Shown in pieces: positions 54,950 to 63,740 of a stretch of DNA of 64,000 bases. The notes under the pieces are model-generated. The model saw only the letters and a list, made by a program, of their open reading frames with translations. It was not told the DNA's origin and did not search any database. Numbering within the stretch: the stretch's first letter is position 1; the number at the start of each line of letters is the position of its first letter. The translations under genes were made by a program, and so were the position numbers. This DNA is from Candidatus Kryptonium thompsonii (GTDB taxonomy: Bacteria > Bacteroidota > Ignavibacteria > Kryptoniales > Kryptoniaceae), in NCBI GenBank assembly GCA_001442925.1, contig LDXX01000001.1:124001-188000 (forward strand), written 5' to 3'.

Positions 54950-55021
54950 GCTGGCGTAGCTCAGCGGTAGAGCAGCTGATTCGTAATCAGCAGGGCGTGG
55001 GTTCAAATCCCACCGCCAGCT
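54950..55021 (+). tRNA. tRNA-Thr (anticodon CGT)
   Basis: Complete cloverleaf: acceptor GCTGGCG / CGCCAGC, D stem GCTC/GAGC, anticodon stem GCTGA/TCAGC around TTCGTAA (anticodon CGT), T arm GTGGG-TTCAAAT-CCCAC, discriminator T. CCA is not encoded; a short T-run follows. Confidence 0.96.
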
Positions 55022-55057
55022 CTTTTTAACCTTCCCTTGTAATTCCCCTCTCTTTAA

Positions 55058-55086
55058 TTGAAACAATCAAACCCAGATTTTATATT
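55058..55086 (+). promoter_or_regulatory. Predicted amidase-spmAB operon promoter
   Basis: TTGAAA (55058-55063), 17 bases, TATATT (55081-55086), about 22 bases before the amidase ATG. Confidence 0.55.
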
Positions 55087-55107
55087 TAATCAAAAACCCC
55101 TGACCTT

Positions 55108-56151
55108 ATGAAAAAGCTTTCATACTTGCTTATACTAACCATTTTTGTTTGGGGTTGTGCGCCAAAACCATATTATGTTAAACCAAACGAATGGAAAACT
55201 CCTGATAAAAAAGACTCGGTAATTAATTTTTACTCTAAATTCCTCAAGGGGTGGAAAATTTTCCTTGACCCTGGACATGGGGGACAGGATAGAAAAAATA
55301 TCGGGATTAAGAAAAGAGTTGTTGAGGCGGATGTAAATTTAAAGGTCGCACTTTATCTTCGAGACTATTTAACTCGTGCAGGTGCGATTGTTTTTATGTC
55401 AAGAGATAAAGATACAACTGTATCACTTGCCGATAGAGTTAAAATGGCTACAGAAAGCGGCGCTGACATATTTATATCAATTCATCACAACGCAATGCCA
55501 GGAGATGAAAACACATACTACGCCTCAACATGGTACCACGCAGTTGAAGGTGACCCGAAATTCCATCCGTGCAATAGAGACCTTGCAAGATATATTCAAA
55601 GAGACCTTGCATATGCGCTTAGAATTTCGGGTTCGCTTGCAAGCTTTGATGGAACTATGTCAGACTATTTCGTTTACCCAAAACAGGGATTTTATGTCTT
55701 AAGAAATGCAACAATGCCAGCGGTACTTGTTGAGTGTACATTTTTTACCAATGAATATGAAGAACGAAAATTAAGCATAGATGAATTTAATCAAATTGAA
55801 GCATGGGGAATTTTTAAAGGAATTGCTAAATATATTCAAGCAGGGATTCCAAAAATTGAAATTCTCTCGGATACAATTTTAACATCAGAAAGACCAACAT
55901 TTATTCTCAAAGTTTCAGACAGGACAGGAATTGATAGACAAAACATTCAAATAAAAATTGATTCAATCTCCGTTGAGAAAAGTTTTATCACTTCAATTGA
56001 TGCAAACAGTTATTTAATCATACTTTTCACACCTAACTTCAATCTATCCGAAGGTATTCACACCCTTGATGTCGTTGTAAGAAATAAAAATGGAAACTCA
56101 TCCTTCCCGTTCAAGAGAAATTTTTACATTAGAAAACAAATTGGGGATTGA
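55108..56151 (+). CDS. N-acetylmuramoyl-L-alanine amidase lipoprotein
   Basis: A 347 aa peptidoglycan amidase (Amidase_3 family), predicted lipoprotein from the signal ending VWGC (Cys17). The zinc-site residues are seen in order: DPGHGGQ, the Glu in VVEADVNLKVA, SIHHNAM and the catalytic Glu in AVLVECTFFTN. About 90 residues follow the catalytic domain, with Ig-like strands (SERPTFILKVSDRTG) that may bind wall or partner. It is followed by spmA and spmB, so cleavage of the wall and those membrane proteins may be linked. Confidence 0.92.
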   Translation: MKKLSYLLILTIFVWGCAPKPYYVKPNEWKTPDKKDSVINFYSKFLKGWKIFLDPGHGGQDRKNIGIKKRVVEADVNLKVALYLRDYLTRAGAIVFMSRDKDTTVSLADRVKMATESGADIFISIHHNAMPGDENTYYASTWYHAVEGDPKFHPCNRDLARYIQRDLAYALRISGSLASFDGTMSDYFVYPKQGFYVLRNATMPAVLVECTFFTNEYEERKLSIDEFNQIEAWGIFKGIAKYIQAGIPKIEILSDTILTSERPTFILKVSDRTGIDRQNIQIKIDSISVEKSFITSIDANSYLIILFTPNFNLSEGIHTLDVVVRNKNGNSSFPFKRNFYIRKQIGD

Positions 56152-56155
56152 ACAA

Positions 56156-57160
56156 ATGATGAACTACATATGGCTTGCGCTGATAATCATTGGGATTATC
56201 ACCGCCGTTGGGACGGATATTTATGAAAGCTCAGTGAACAAATATAAGAACGATGTTGAATTTGATGCTTTGATTGAACTTAAAGAAAAACCATCTGTTG
56301 AAACTCAAGTTAAAGGAATTCTAAAAGTAAGCGGGGAATATTACAAAAACTTTTACTCCCTTAAGAATTTCACCCAAGACACCATTAGAAACGAGATAAC
56401 TTTAAGATTAAAAAGCGATAGCACAGGAACTGCAATTTTGAACATTTCAGAAACCACACCAGATTTTTGGAAGCTAATGGCGAAAGGAAAGGGAACAAAT
56501 ACAGATAAACTTATAGCAAATGTAAAAAAATTTGAGAAAGTTGGGGAAAACAGTTATAAAGTCTCGCTTGTCTTTGAGAAAATTTCACTTGTAAAGATCA
56601 AACAAGTTTTAAATGCAGTGATTGAATATTCAGATATTGCAGTTAAAATAGCGATTGGATTGATCGGGGTAATGGCTCTTTGGCTTGGAATAATGAAAAT
56701 TGGCGAGCTTGCTGGTTTGATAAACCTATTGGCAAAGATTGTAAAGCCATTGACAAAACGACTCTTTCCCGATATCCCTCCCGAACATCCAGCAATAGGC
56801 GCAATCATAATGAACATCTCAGCGAATATGCTTGGACTTGGAAACGCTGCAACTCCACTTGGTTTAAAAGCAATGGAAGAACTCCAAAAACTTAATCCGA
56901 AAAAAGATACCGCAAGTGATTCAATGGTAACATTCCTTGTGATAAATACAAGCGGAATGACCTTAATTCCAGCAACAGCAATTGCCGTAAGAGCTGCGCT
57001 TGGTTCAGGTGATCCCGCTGCAATAATAAGCACGACAATTGTCGGTGGATTCGCCGCAACAATTGCAGGGGTAACCGCCGCTAAAATACTCCAACGCCTT
57101 AAAATCTTCAAAAAGGAACTCGAAGAAAACAACGAAAATAAAAAGGAAGTGGAAGGATGA
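56156..57160 (+). CDS. spmA: SpmA-like nucleoside-recognition membrane protein with inserted domain
   Basis: A membrane protein of the SpmA/nucleoside-recognition-domain family. I place the start at 56156 (MMNYIWLALIIIGI) rather than at an ATG inside the amidase gene, giving about 335 aa. SpmA of Bacillus is about 196 aa; here the first transmembrane helix is followed by an approximately 125-residue soluble domain (from TDIYESSVNKYKNDVEFDAL to about 165) before the conserved core ISANMLGLGNAATPLGLKAM and NTSGMTLIPATAIAVRAALG. In Bacillus, SpmA and SpmB help dehydrate the spore core. Here no sporulation genes are present. It overlaps spmB by four bases. Confidence 0.85.
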   Translation: MMNYIWLALIIIGIITAVGTDIYESSVNKYKNDVEFDALIELKEKPSVETQVKGILKVSGEYYKNFYSLKNFTQDTIRNEITLRLKSDSTGTAILNISETTPDFWKLMAKGKGTNTDKLIANVKKFEKVGENSYKVSLVFEKISLVKIKQVLNAVIEYSDIAVKIAIGLIGVMALWLGIMKIGELAGLINLLAKIVKPLTKRLFPDIPPEHPAIGAIIMNISANMLGLGNAATPLGLKAMEELQKLNPKKDTASDSMVTFLVINTSGMTLIPATAIAVRAALGSGDPAAIISTTIVGGFAATIAGVTAAKILQRLKIFKKELEENNENKKEVEG

Positions 57161-57696
57161 GTTTCAAGGAAATAATGAACATAATTTCAATCGTAGCCAT
57201 ACCCTTTGTGATCTTTACTTTTTTAATCTATGGCTTTGCGAAAAAAGTCAAAGTCTACGAATCATTTGTCGAAGGTGCAAAAGAAGGATTTAACGTCGCT
57301 GTTAGAATAATTCCCTATCTTGTTGCGATGCTTGTTGCAATTGGAATTTTCAGGGCAAGTGGAGCGATGGATGTCCTTGTTGCAATTTTAAGCCCTTTGA
57401 CAAACTTGATTGGTTTTCCAGCGGAAGCTTTACCAATGGCTTTGATGCGTCCCTTATCAGGAAGTGGTTCTCTTGGGATTATGACAGAGATAATGAAAAC
57501 GCACGGACCTGATTCCTTCCTTGGGCTTTTAGTTTCAACAATGTATGGAAGCACAGAAACAACCTTCTATGTCCTTGCGGTTTACTTCGGTTCTGTAAAT
57601 ATAAGAAAGACAAGACACGCTGTGATCGCAGGTGTGATCTCGGACATAGCAGGCTTGCTTACTGCATTTTTTATTTGTAAATTAGTTTTCGGATAA
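57157..57696 (+). CDS. spmB: SpmB-like membrane protein
   Basis: A 179 aa integral membrane protein of the SpmB family, near the usual length. Family features are the MRPLSGSGSLGIMTEIM motif and the STMYGSTETTFYVLAVYFG segment. Coupled to spmA by an ATGA overlap, as in Bacillus. The pair probably forms one membrane complex. Its substrate in a Gram-negative, non-sporulating setting is unknown. Confidence 0.9.
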   Translation: MSFKEIMNIISIVAIPFVIFTFLIYGFAKKVKVYESFVEGAKEGFNVAVRIIPYLVAMLVAIGIFRASGAMDVLVAILSPLTNLIGFPAEALPMALMRPLSGSGSLGIMTEIMKTHGPDSFLGLLVSTMYGSTETTFYVLAVYFGSVNIRKTRHAVIAGVISDIAGLLTAFFICKLVFG

Positions 57697-57726
57697 AAAC
57701 CAAAAATAAAAAAAGGAGAGATCAAA

Positions 57727-59067
57727 ATGAAAAAAACGGTAATTTTACTACTTGCCATAACATTGTTAACCTCTGCGTATTCCCAACGCAGAGTTCAAAG
57801 GGAACCAATTCAACAGAAACCCCAAACAACGGGCGAATTTTCAGGTGGAATTGGACTTTCATGGTTTGATGGGAAACCGTATTATTTGCTCAACATCTCG
57901 CCCGAAATCGCATTTGGAAAAATTGGGGTTGGTCTTGATGTAAATTTAAGAATTGGCGTAAATGATGGAAAAATAAGAAACGAAGATTGGAATGAGCCCT
58001 ATGACTTCTTAAGGGCGATAAGATATGTAAGATATGGTTTAAAAGGCGAGCCACTTTACGCACGACTTGGGGCATTAGATTACGCAAGATTGGGACATGG
58101 AACCATCGTTTATTACTACAAAAACAACGCAAGCTATGACGACAGAAAAGTTGGGCTTGAGTTTGATGTTGACTTTGGAAAATTTGGGTTTGAATCCGTC
58201 ATCAGTGATTTGAAGAAAGTTGGTGTTTTTGGAGTTAGAGGATATGTTAGACCTCTTAAATTTACACCTGCTGGCAATATCCCAATAATTGGAAGCATTG
58301 AACTTGGAGCAACTTATGCAACTGACCTCGACAAGAGCGCGATTGCTCATTATGACCCCGTCAAAAGGGAAATAGTTCAAGACTGGGAAAGACCTGATGT
58401 TATTGGCTTTGATATTGGACTTCCAATTGTAAAGACAAAAATTTTCGGATGGGATGTTTATTTTGATTATGTTAAGTTCTTAAACTACGGCAGCGGAATT
58501 GCATACGGAAGCAATTTTGAATTTAGAGGACTTGGTCTCTTAAATATCGGTGCAAAAATTGAAAGAAGGAATTTTGGAGATCAATTCTTACCAAGCTATT
58601 TCAACTACTTCTATGAAGTTGAGAGGTTTAACCTAAGAGATACAGTCAACGCAACAAGTAAGTTGCAAAATCTAAAGCTCGCAAAAAAGACAGCAGGCAC
58701 TTATGGAGAGTTAATTTTCACCATTCTTGGACAGTTACAAATCCTTGGAAGTTATCAACAACTTGATGCGACACCTGAAAGTGGAACTTTGCACTTAGAC
58801 CTTGAATTTCCACAAGTTTTGCCAACAATCGTATTTGATGCTGGATACGATCGGAGGAATATAAAAAACTTTGGGGATGCTTTCAGACTTGATGAACGCT
58901 CCCTTTTGTATGCAGAGGTTGGGTATAAACCAGTTAAATATATTGTTATAAGCATGCTTTACCAATGGACATTCAAACCTATAAGAGTTGGTGATCAAAC
59001 GAAGTACGAAGTTCAAAAACGGGTTGAACCAAGGGTATCGTTTGTATTTCCGTTCGGAGGGAAGTAA
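57727..59067 (+). CDS. Outer-membrane beta-barrel protein, unknown
   Basis: A 446 aa exported protein with a clear signal peptide (VILLLAITLLTSAYSQ). The mature part alternates short beta strands (for example FSGGIGLSWFDGKPYYLL, RYVRYGLKGEPLYARLGALD) and ends with an aromatic Phe-rich strand (EPRVSFVFPFGG), as expected of an outer-membrane barrel. I recognise no named family. It lies 30 bases after spmB with a GGAGAG ribosome-binding site, so it may be the last member of the amidase-spmAB operon, which ends at a bidirectional terminator. Confidence 0.75.
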   Translation: MKKTVILLLAITLLTSAYSQRRVQREPIQQKPQTTGEFSGGIGLSWFDGKPYYLLNISPEIAFGKIGVGLDVNLRIGVNDGKIRNEDWNEPYDFLRAIRYVRYGLKGEPLYARLGALDYARLGHGTIVYYYKNNASYDDRKVGLEFDVDFGKFGFESVISDLKKVGVFGVRGYVRPLKFTPAGNIPIIGSIELGATYATDLDKSAIAHYDPVKREIVQDWERPDVIGFDIGLPIVKTKIFGWDVYFDYVKFLNYGSGIAYGSNFEFRGLGLLNIGAKIERRNFGDQFLPSYFNYFYEVERFNLRDTVNATSKLQNLKLAKKTAGTYGELIFTILGQLQILGSYQQLDATPESGTLHLDLEFPQVLPTIVFDAGYDRRNIKNFGDAFRLDERSLLYAEVGYKPVKYIVISMLYQWTFKPIRVGDQTKYEVQKRVEPRVSFVFPFGGK

Positions 59068-59074
59068 AAAAACT

Positions 59075-59100
59075 AAGGGCGTCGATCAGACGCCCTTTTT
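59075..59100 (+). terminator. Bidirectional terminator
   Basis: 9-bp stem AAGGGCGTC / GACGCCCTT with loop GATCA, followed by TTTTT on the plus strand and TTAGTTTTTTT on the minus strand. It serves the outer-membrane-protein operon and the convergent small membrane-protein gene. Confidence 0.9.
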
Positions 59101-59102
59101 AA

Positions 59103-59363
59103 TTAATCTTTGCGAAGTTTTAAAATAGCATTGTAAACCAGAGCCAGTATAACTCCACCGATAAATCCATCAATAAACCCTTCAATTAATCCAATAAATG
59201 CACCCGCTAAACTAATGGTATAAAATGGGAATAACTTGCTCAAGAACGCGCTTCCCCTATCACCTTGTAAAAAAAGAATAATTGTAGCTGCAAAAATCGC
59301 AAGCCCTTCAATGACCCCAAGCCCAACTCCGAGGGCGATAGGATTAATTCTTTGGTAATTCAT
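59103..59363 (-). CDS. Small holin-like membrane protein
   Basis: A glycine-rich two- or three-helix membrane protein of 86 aa from the ATG at 59363 (a TTG nine codons earlier is less likely). Segments INPIALGVGLGVIEGLAIFA and SLAGAFIGLIEGFIDGFIGG resemble a family often annotated 'bacteriophage holin' in environmental bacteria, although no phage genes are near. It lies 11 bases after the cystathionine-lyase-type gene and before a bidirectional terminator. Confidence 0.6.
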   Translation of the reverse strand: MNYQRINPIALGVGLGVIEGLAIFAATIILFLQGDRGSAFLSKLFPFYTISLAGAFIGLIEGFIDGFIGGVILALVYNAILKLRKD

Positions 59364-59401
59364 TTTGGATTTTATTTTTAATTTCGTCAATTAATTGGAC
59401 T

Positions 59402-60562
59402 TTAAAAAGCATGCTTAAACGCATTATCTAAATCTTCGATTAAATCATCGACATTTTCCAATCCCACTGAAACTCTGATCAAAGAATCTGTGATGCCTAT
59501 TTTCTCCCTTTCATCCTTTGATAGATAAGCATGGGTCATAGTTGCTGGATGCTCAATTAAAGATTCTACCCCACCTAAACTTTCTGCTATTGAAAAAATT
59601 TTTAAATTTTCTAAGAATCTTTTGACCTCCCGAATTCCACCATCAATTTCAAAAGATAACACACCGCTAAATCCAGACATTTGTTTTCTTGCCAATTCAT
59701 ATTGAGGGTGGCTTTTAAGCCCTGGATAGTTCACTTTTTTAACTCTTGAATGCGATTCAAGATATGTAGCGATTTTCATCGCATTATCATTATGCTTCTC
59801 CATTCTTATTGCAAGAGTTTTTATCCCTCTTAAGACAAGATAACTATCAAATGGAGAAAGTATCGCACCAATCGCATTCTGATTAAACTTTAACTTTGCA
59901 TAAATTTCTTCATTTGATAACATTATAGCACCACCAACTGAATCACTGTGTCCATTTATAAACTTTGTCGTGCTATGAACAACTATATCGGCACCAAGTT
60001 TGAGAGGTTTTTGAAAATATGGCGTAGCAAATGTATTATCAACTACAACTAAAATTCCTTTTTCTTTGGCGATCTCAGAAATTGCCCTTATATCGCATAA
60101 TTTCATCAAAGGATTTGTTGGTGTTTCCAACCATATCAACTTTGTATTTGGCTTTATCGCAGTTTCAACATTTTCTAGATAGCGTGCATCAACATAAGTA
60201 AATTCAACTTTGAAATTTCTGTTTAAAATATCAAACAATCTTCTCGTCCCAGCATAGAGATCATCAAAAGCCACGACATGGTCACCTGAATTTAACAGTG
60301 TTAAAGCTAAAACTGTCTCAGCTGCCATTCCCGATGAGAAGGCAAGCCCAAATTGGGCATCTTCCAATGCTGCTAATCTCTTTTCAAGAGCATCCCTTGT
60401 GGGGTTTCCGGTTCTTGAATATTCATAACCTCGTGTTGGTTTCTCAACTTCTTTTCTTGCAAAAGTAGAGGAAAGGTGGATAGGAATTACAACATCACCT
60501 GTGCCTCCCTCCTCCAAATTTGGCTCTTCACCTATGTGGATTGCTTTTGTTTCGAATTTCAT
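59402..60562 (-). CDS. Cystathionine gamma-lyase/synthase-type PLP enzyme
   Basis: A 386 aa transsulfuration enzyme with PLP Lys200 (VVHSTTKFINGHSD). Other family marks are AFSSGMAAETVLALTLL, DDLYAGTRR, ETPTNPLMKL and VVDNTFATPYFQ, and the C-terminal SVGLENVDDLIEDL. The paired cystathionine-beta-synthase-like gene just upstream (22 bases in reading order) favours a gamma-lyase: together homocysteine plus serine would give cysteine. The synthase role (methionine direction) cannot be excluded. The window's other PLP gene of this family is shorter in homology and differently placed. Confidence 0.88.
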   Translation of the reverse strand: MKFETKAIHIGEEPNLEEGGTGDVVIPIHLSSTFARKEVEKPTRGYEYSRTGNPTRDALEKRLAALEDAQFGLAFSSGMAAETVLALTLLNSGDHVVAFDDLYAGTRRLFDILNRNFKVEFTYVDARYLENVETAIKPNTKLIWLETPTNPLMKLCDIRAISEIAKEKGILVVVDNTFATPYFQKPLKLGADIVVHSTTKFINGHSDSVGGAIMLSNEEIYAKLKFNQNAIGAILSPFDSYLVLRGIKTLAIRMEKHNDNAMKIATYLESHSRVKKVNYPGLKSHPQYELARKQMSGFSGVLSFEIDGGIREVKRFLENLKIFSIAESLGGVESLIEHPATMTHAYLSKDEREKIGITDSLIRVSVGLENVDDLIEDLDNAFKHAF

Positions 60563-60584
60563 AGCAAAATTAATTTATTAGTTT

Positions 60585-61559
60585 TTAATCGATGAAACCT
60601 TTTTCTTTCATCCATTCATCGTTAAATATTTTACTTATGTAATTCCTGCCCGTATCAGGTAGTATAACCACAACAACTTTATCCTCGGGTAAACTTTGAG
60701 CTACTTTAATTGCTGCGTGAACCGCTGCACCACTTGAACCTCCAGCAAGTATTCCCTCTTCCCTTGCAAGTTTACGTGCCATATAAAACGCTTCAGCATC
60801 ACTTACCTGAATTATATCATCAATAACTTCAAAATGCATCGTCTCACACAACATATCTTCCCCAATACCTTCAACCATATAAATCTTTGGCTCTATAAGT
60901 TTTTTATATTTAAACCAATCGTGATACACAGAACCTATTGGATCAACCGCTATAACTTTAACATTTGGATTTTTTTCCTTTAAGAATTTCCCCACTCCTG
61001 ATATTGTTCCTCCAGTGCCGGCACCCGCAACAAGATAATCGATTCTTCCACTCGTTTGAGTCCATATCTCTGGTCCCGTCGTCATGTAGTGGGCTTCAAC
61101 ATTATCCTCATTGTGATATTGATTTACAAAATAAGAATTTGGTGTCTCTTTGGCGAGTCTTTTTGCTACCTCATAGTAACTTTCGGGGGAATCTGGAGGT
61201 ACATTCGTCGGACAAACAATAACTTCGGCTCCGAATGCTTTTAAAAGGTTTATTTTCTCTTGGCTCATCTTATCAGGGATCGTAAAAATGGCTTTAAATC
61301 CCTTTACCGCAGCATACATAGCTAATCCTATCCCGGTGTTTCCAGATGTGCTCTCAATTATCGTCCCGCCGGGTTTTAGTAATCCGTTTTTGATTGCTTT
61401 CTCAACCATATATACAGCTATCCTATCTTTAACGCTTCCCCCAGGGTTCATAAATTCAAGCTTGGCTAATATAGTTGCCTTTATCCCAGCTGTGACCCTC
61501 GTTAACTTAACAAGCGGAGTATTGCCGATTAACTCAAGTATGTTTTGATGGTAATTCAT
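60585..61559 (-). CDS. Cystathionine beta-synthase/cysteine synthase family enzyme
   Basis: A 324 aa fold-type II PLP enzyme: PLP Lys44 in GGSVKDRIAVY, ESTSGNTGIGLAMYA, and the phosphate loop AGTGGTISGVGK. The segments PPDSPESYYEVAKRLAKE, NQYHNEDNVEAHYMTTGPEI and VVILPDTGRNYISKIFNDEW match the catalytic core of cystathionine beta-synthase better than CysK, but the regulatory CBS domains are absent, which is usual in bacterial MccA-type enzymes. It is first in an operon with a gamma-lyase-type enzyme. Substrate (serine or O-acetylserine) is not settled by sequence. Confidence 0.88.
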   Translation of the reverse strand: MNYHQNILELIGNTPLVKLTRVTAGIKATILAKLEFMNPGGSVKDRIAVYMVEKAIKNGLLKPGGTIIESTSGNTGIGLAMYAAVKGFKAIFTIPDKMSQEKINLLKAFGAEVIVCPTNVPPDSPESYYEVAKRLAKETPNSYFVNQYHNEDNVEAHYMTTGPEIWTQTSGRIDYLVAGAGTGGTISGVGKFLKEKNPNVKVIAVDPIGSVYHDWFKYKKLIEPKIYMVEGIGEDMLCETMHFEVIDDIIQVSDAEAFYMARKLAREEGILAGGSSGAAVHAAIKVAQSLPEDKVVVVILPDTGRNYISKIFNDEWMKEKGFID

Positions 61560-61837
61560 AACGATCCGTGAAATTTTTGTTTTAAATTCTTAACATTATG
61601 AAGAAAATTAGAAAAACGCGCTTCGGGGTTTACCACTGAAAAAATATGAGGAAAATGAGAAAAGTAGCTATCGGGGACAACAAAGAGAGGAACATTGTGA
61701 GGATTTAAGGAAGAGGGAAATGTAAAGTTCTAGTTGTAGGATTATAATACCTTCAAATGAGTTATGTGACATCATGATCTCTCAGGCTTTTATTTTTAAT
61801 CTTAATAAAGGTAAAAAATTTAAAAGTAAAAACAAAA

Positions 61838-62521
61838 CTATGGCAGAACTTCTATACCCAATAATTTGCCGTCTTTAACATAAACACATCTATCAGCAAA
61901 TTTTGCGTTCTCCGGATTATGCGTTACAACTATAATTGTTTTTCCACTATCGTTCAATTCCTTAAATAACTTCATTATCTCAATTCCTGTTAGGCTATCA
62001 AGGTTTCCAGTTGGTTCATCTGCAAGGATTAATAGTGGTTCATTAACAAGAGCTCGAGCGATTGCAACACGTTGTTGCTCCCCACCACTTAATTCGTCGG
62101 GGAAACGTTTCATTTTTGAAGATAAACCAACCCTTTCAAGAATTTCCTTAGCCTTGGCTATTTTTTGCTCCTTCGTGTAATCTGTAACAATAAGGGGAAG
62201 CATCACATTTTCAAGCACAGTTAAATATGGAATTAAATAGAAGGATTGAAATACAAATCCAATATACTCACGCCTGAAATCAGCTAACTTTTCCTGACTT
62301 AAACTGTAAATATCTATGCCATCAACAACGACAGTTCCACTCGTTGGACGATTTAATCCCCCAATTATAGACAACAAGGTACTCTTGCCCGAACCCGATG
62401 GTCCCATGATTACAACGAACTCCCCATATTTAACCTCAAGCGTTACATCCTCCAACGCCTTAACGACTTCCGAACCCGTTAAGTAATGTTTTGTAACATT
62501 TTTAAGTTCTAATAGATTCAT
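61838..62521 (-). CDS. ABC transporter ATP-binding protein (LolD/MacB type)
   Basis: A 227 aa ATPase: Walker [10 protein letters not shown] at 40-48, Q-loop [12 protein letters not shown], signature [15 protein letters not shown], Walker [13 protein letters not shown] and switch VTHN. The GNLD and [12 protein letters not shown] segments place it in the MacB/LolD/FtsE branch that works with FtsX-fold permeases. It lies 22 bases after its permease gene. Confidence 0.94.
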   Translation of the reverse strand: MNLLELKNVTKHYLTGSEVVKALEDVTLEVKYGEFVVIMGPSGSGKSTLLSIIGGLNRPTSGTVVVDGIDIYSLSQEKLADFRREYIGFVFQSFYLIPYLTVLENVMLPLIVTDYTKEQKIAKAKEILERVGLSSKMKRFPDELSGGEQQRVAIARALVNEPLLILADEPTGNLDSLTGIEIMKLFKELNDSGKTIIVVTHNPENAKFADRCVYVKDGKLLGIEVLP

Positions 62522-62543
62522 TTTTTCGCAAATCTTTTAATTT

Positions 62544-63722
62544 TTAAAGTGCCCTTAAAGCTACTATTGGGTCGATCTTTGAAGCTTTGGTTGCTGGGTA
62601 AATCCCAGCAATGATACCAATTCCAAGAGAAATAAAGATCGAAAGAATAAACAAAATCCAGTCAAAACTGACCTTAACATTAGTTGTCCCAGAAAGTATA
62701 GGTGAAACAATCATTGATACACCCCAACCAAGTAAATACCCAAGCAAACCAGAAACAAAACTTATCACAAGGATCTCAGTTAAAATAACTCTCATGATGT
62801 GATTTTGTTTGTAACCAATGGTTCTGAGTATGCCTATTTCTTTCGTCCTTTCATTTACTGAAGCGAGGATATTGGTAAAAATTATTAAAGCGCTTATCAA
62901 GAGAATTATACCTGATATCCCAAAAGAGAATTTACCAAATCTATGCATCACCTCCATTCTTGACTCCACTAATTGCTTTATAGCGGTCACCTTAGCATTT
63001 GGTAAAACATCAGATATTTGCCTCACTATTTCTTCCACTGGGCAATTATAGCAAAGCGCTGCAACTTCTGCAAGGGTTATGGTTCCATGTTTTTTCAACA
63101 AATCTTGAACACTCCTTAAATCAGCAAAGATCATCAAATCGTCTTGAGAGCCTGTCTCCTCAAGTATTCCAGATACTTTAAAAACCTGAGCCTCAATATT
63201 TACGACATCACCGATTTTTAAATTAAACGATCGTGCTACCTCGCTTCCAATTACTACTTCATCCTTGCCCGAAGGTTTCCTCCCCAAAATTTTCCACCAC
63301 TTTTTAAGCTTAAATTCGCTTTCAAAATTAACCCCACAAATTATCGCACTTTTCATTAAACTATTCGATCCTACATTTACCTTCACGATGCCAATAAGCT
63401 TTGGCGAAACAACACTTATATTCTCTCTGTTTTTAATTGTTCGAATTTTTAATATGTCATCTTCCCTTAGTTCATTTTTCTCATATTCAACAGATGAGAT
63501 CATCATCCCACCATAAGTAATGGATAAGCTATTTGATTTCGGAGTTACAAGGATGTTTGCACCATATTCGTCAAGCTGTTTTGCAAAGTTTTCATTTACA
63601 ACCCTTGATATCGTTATTAAAACAACGAAAGTAAAGATGGCAAGGACAAGGACAAATAGAAGAAGAAATGTTCTTAATTTATGCCTTAAAAGATTTTTAA
63701 TCGAAATGCTGTATAGCTTCAT
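62544..63722 (-). CDS. ABC transporter permease (FtsX/MacB fold)
   Basis: A 392 aa permease: one N-terminal helix (FLLLFVLVLAIFTFVVLITIS), an approximately 210-residue periplasmic domain of MacB type (with a CYNCPVEEI Cys pair), and three C-terminal helices ending with the WGVSMIVSP and FISLGIGIIAGIYPA segments. It is sandwiched between an FtrD-like gene and the ATP-binding gene. In Campylobacter-type iron loci this FtrD-like/permease/ATPase order recurs, so iron or periplasmic redox function is likely. A Cys pair in the soluble domain is compatible. Confidence 0.9.
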   Translation of the reverse strand: MKLYSISIKNLLRHKLRTFLLLFVLVLAIFTFVVLITISRVVNENFAKQLDEYGANILVTPKSNSLSITYGGMMISSVEYEKNELREDDILKIRTIKNRENISVVSPKLIGIVKVNVGSNSLMKSAIICGVNFESEFKLKKWWKILGRKPSGKDEVVIGSEVARSFNLKIGDVVNIEAQVFKVSGILEETGSQDDLMIFADLRSVQDLLKKHGTITLAEVAALCYNCPVEEIVRQISDVLPNAKVTAIKQLVESRMEVMHRFGKFSFGISGIILLISALIIFTNILASVNERTKEIGILRTIGYKQNHIMRVILTEILVISFVSGLLGYLLGWGVSMIVSPILSGTTNVKVSFDWILFILSIFISLGIGIIAGIYPATKASKIDPIVALRAL

Positions 63723-63740
63723 ACAACTTCAAAATTTGTT

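Noticed and set aside
56554-57132. 192-codon frame opposite spmA
   Set aside because: Mirrors hydrophobic coding sequence and has no independent signals.
59103-59363. Phage-derived holin
   Set aside because: Resemblance is only to a family label; there are no lysis or phage structural genes around it, so I treat it as a small membrane protein.
61560-61837. 278-base spacer, checked for an IS remnant, riboswitch (SAM type) or small gene
   Set aside because: Only a 13-codon frame and scattered stops; no conserved riboswitch core and no terminal repeats seen by eye.
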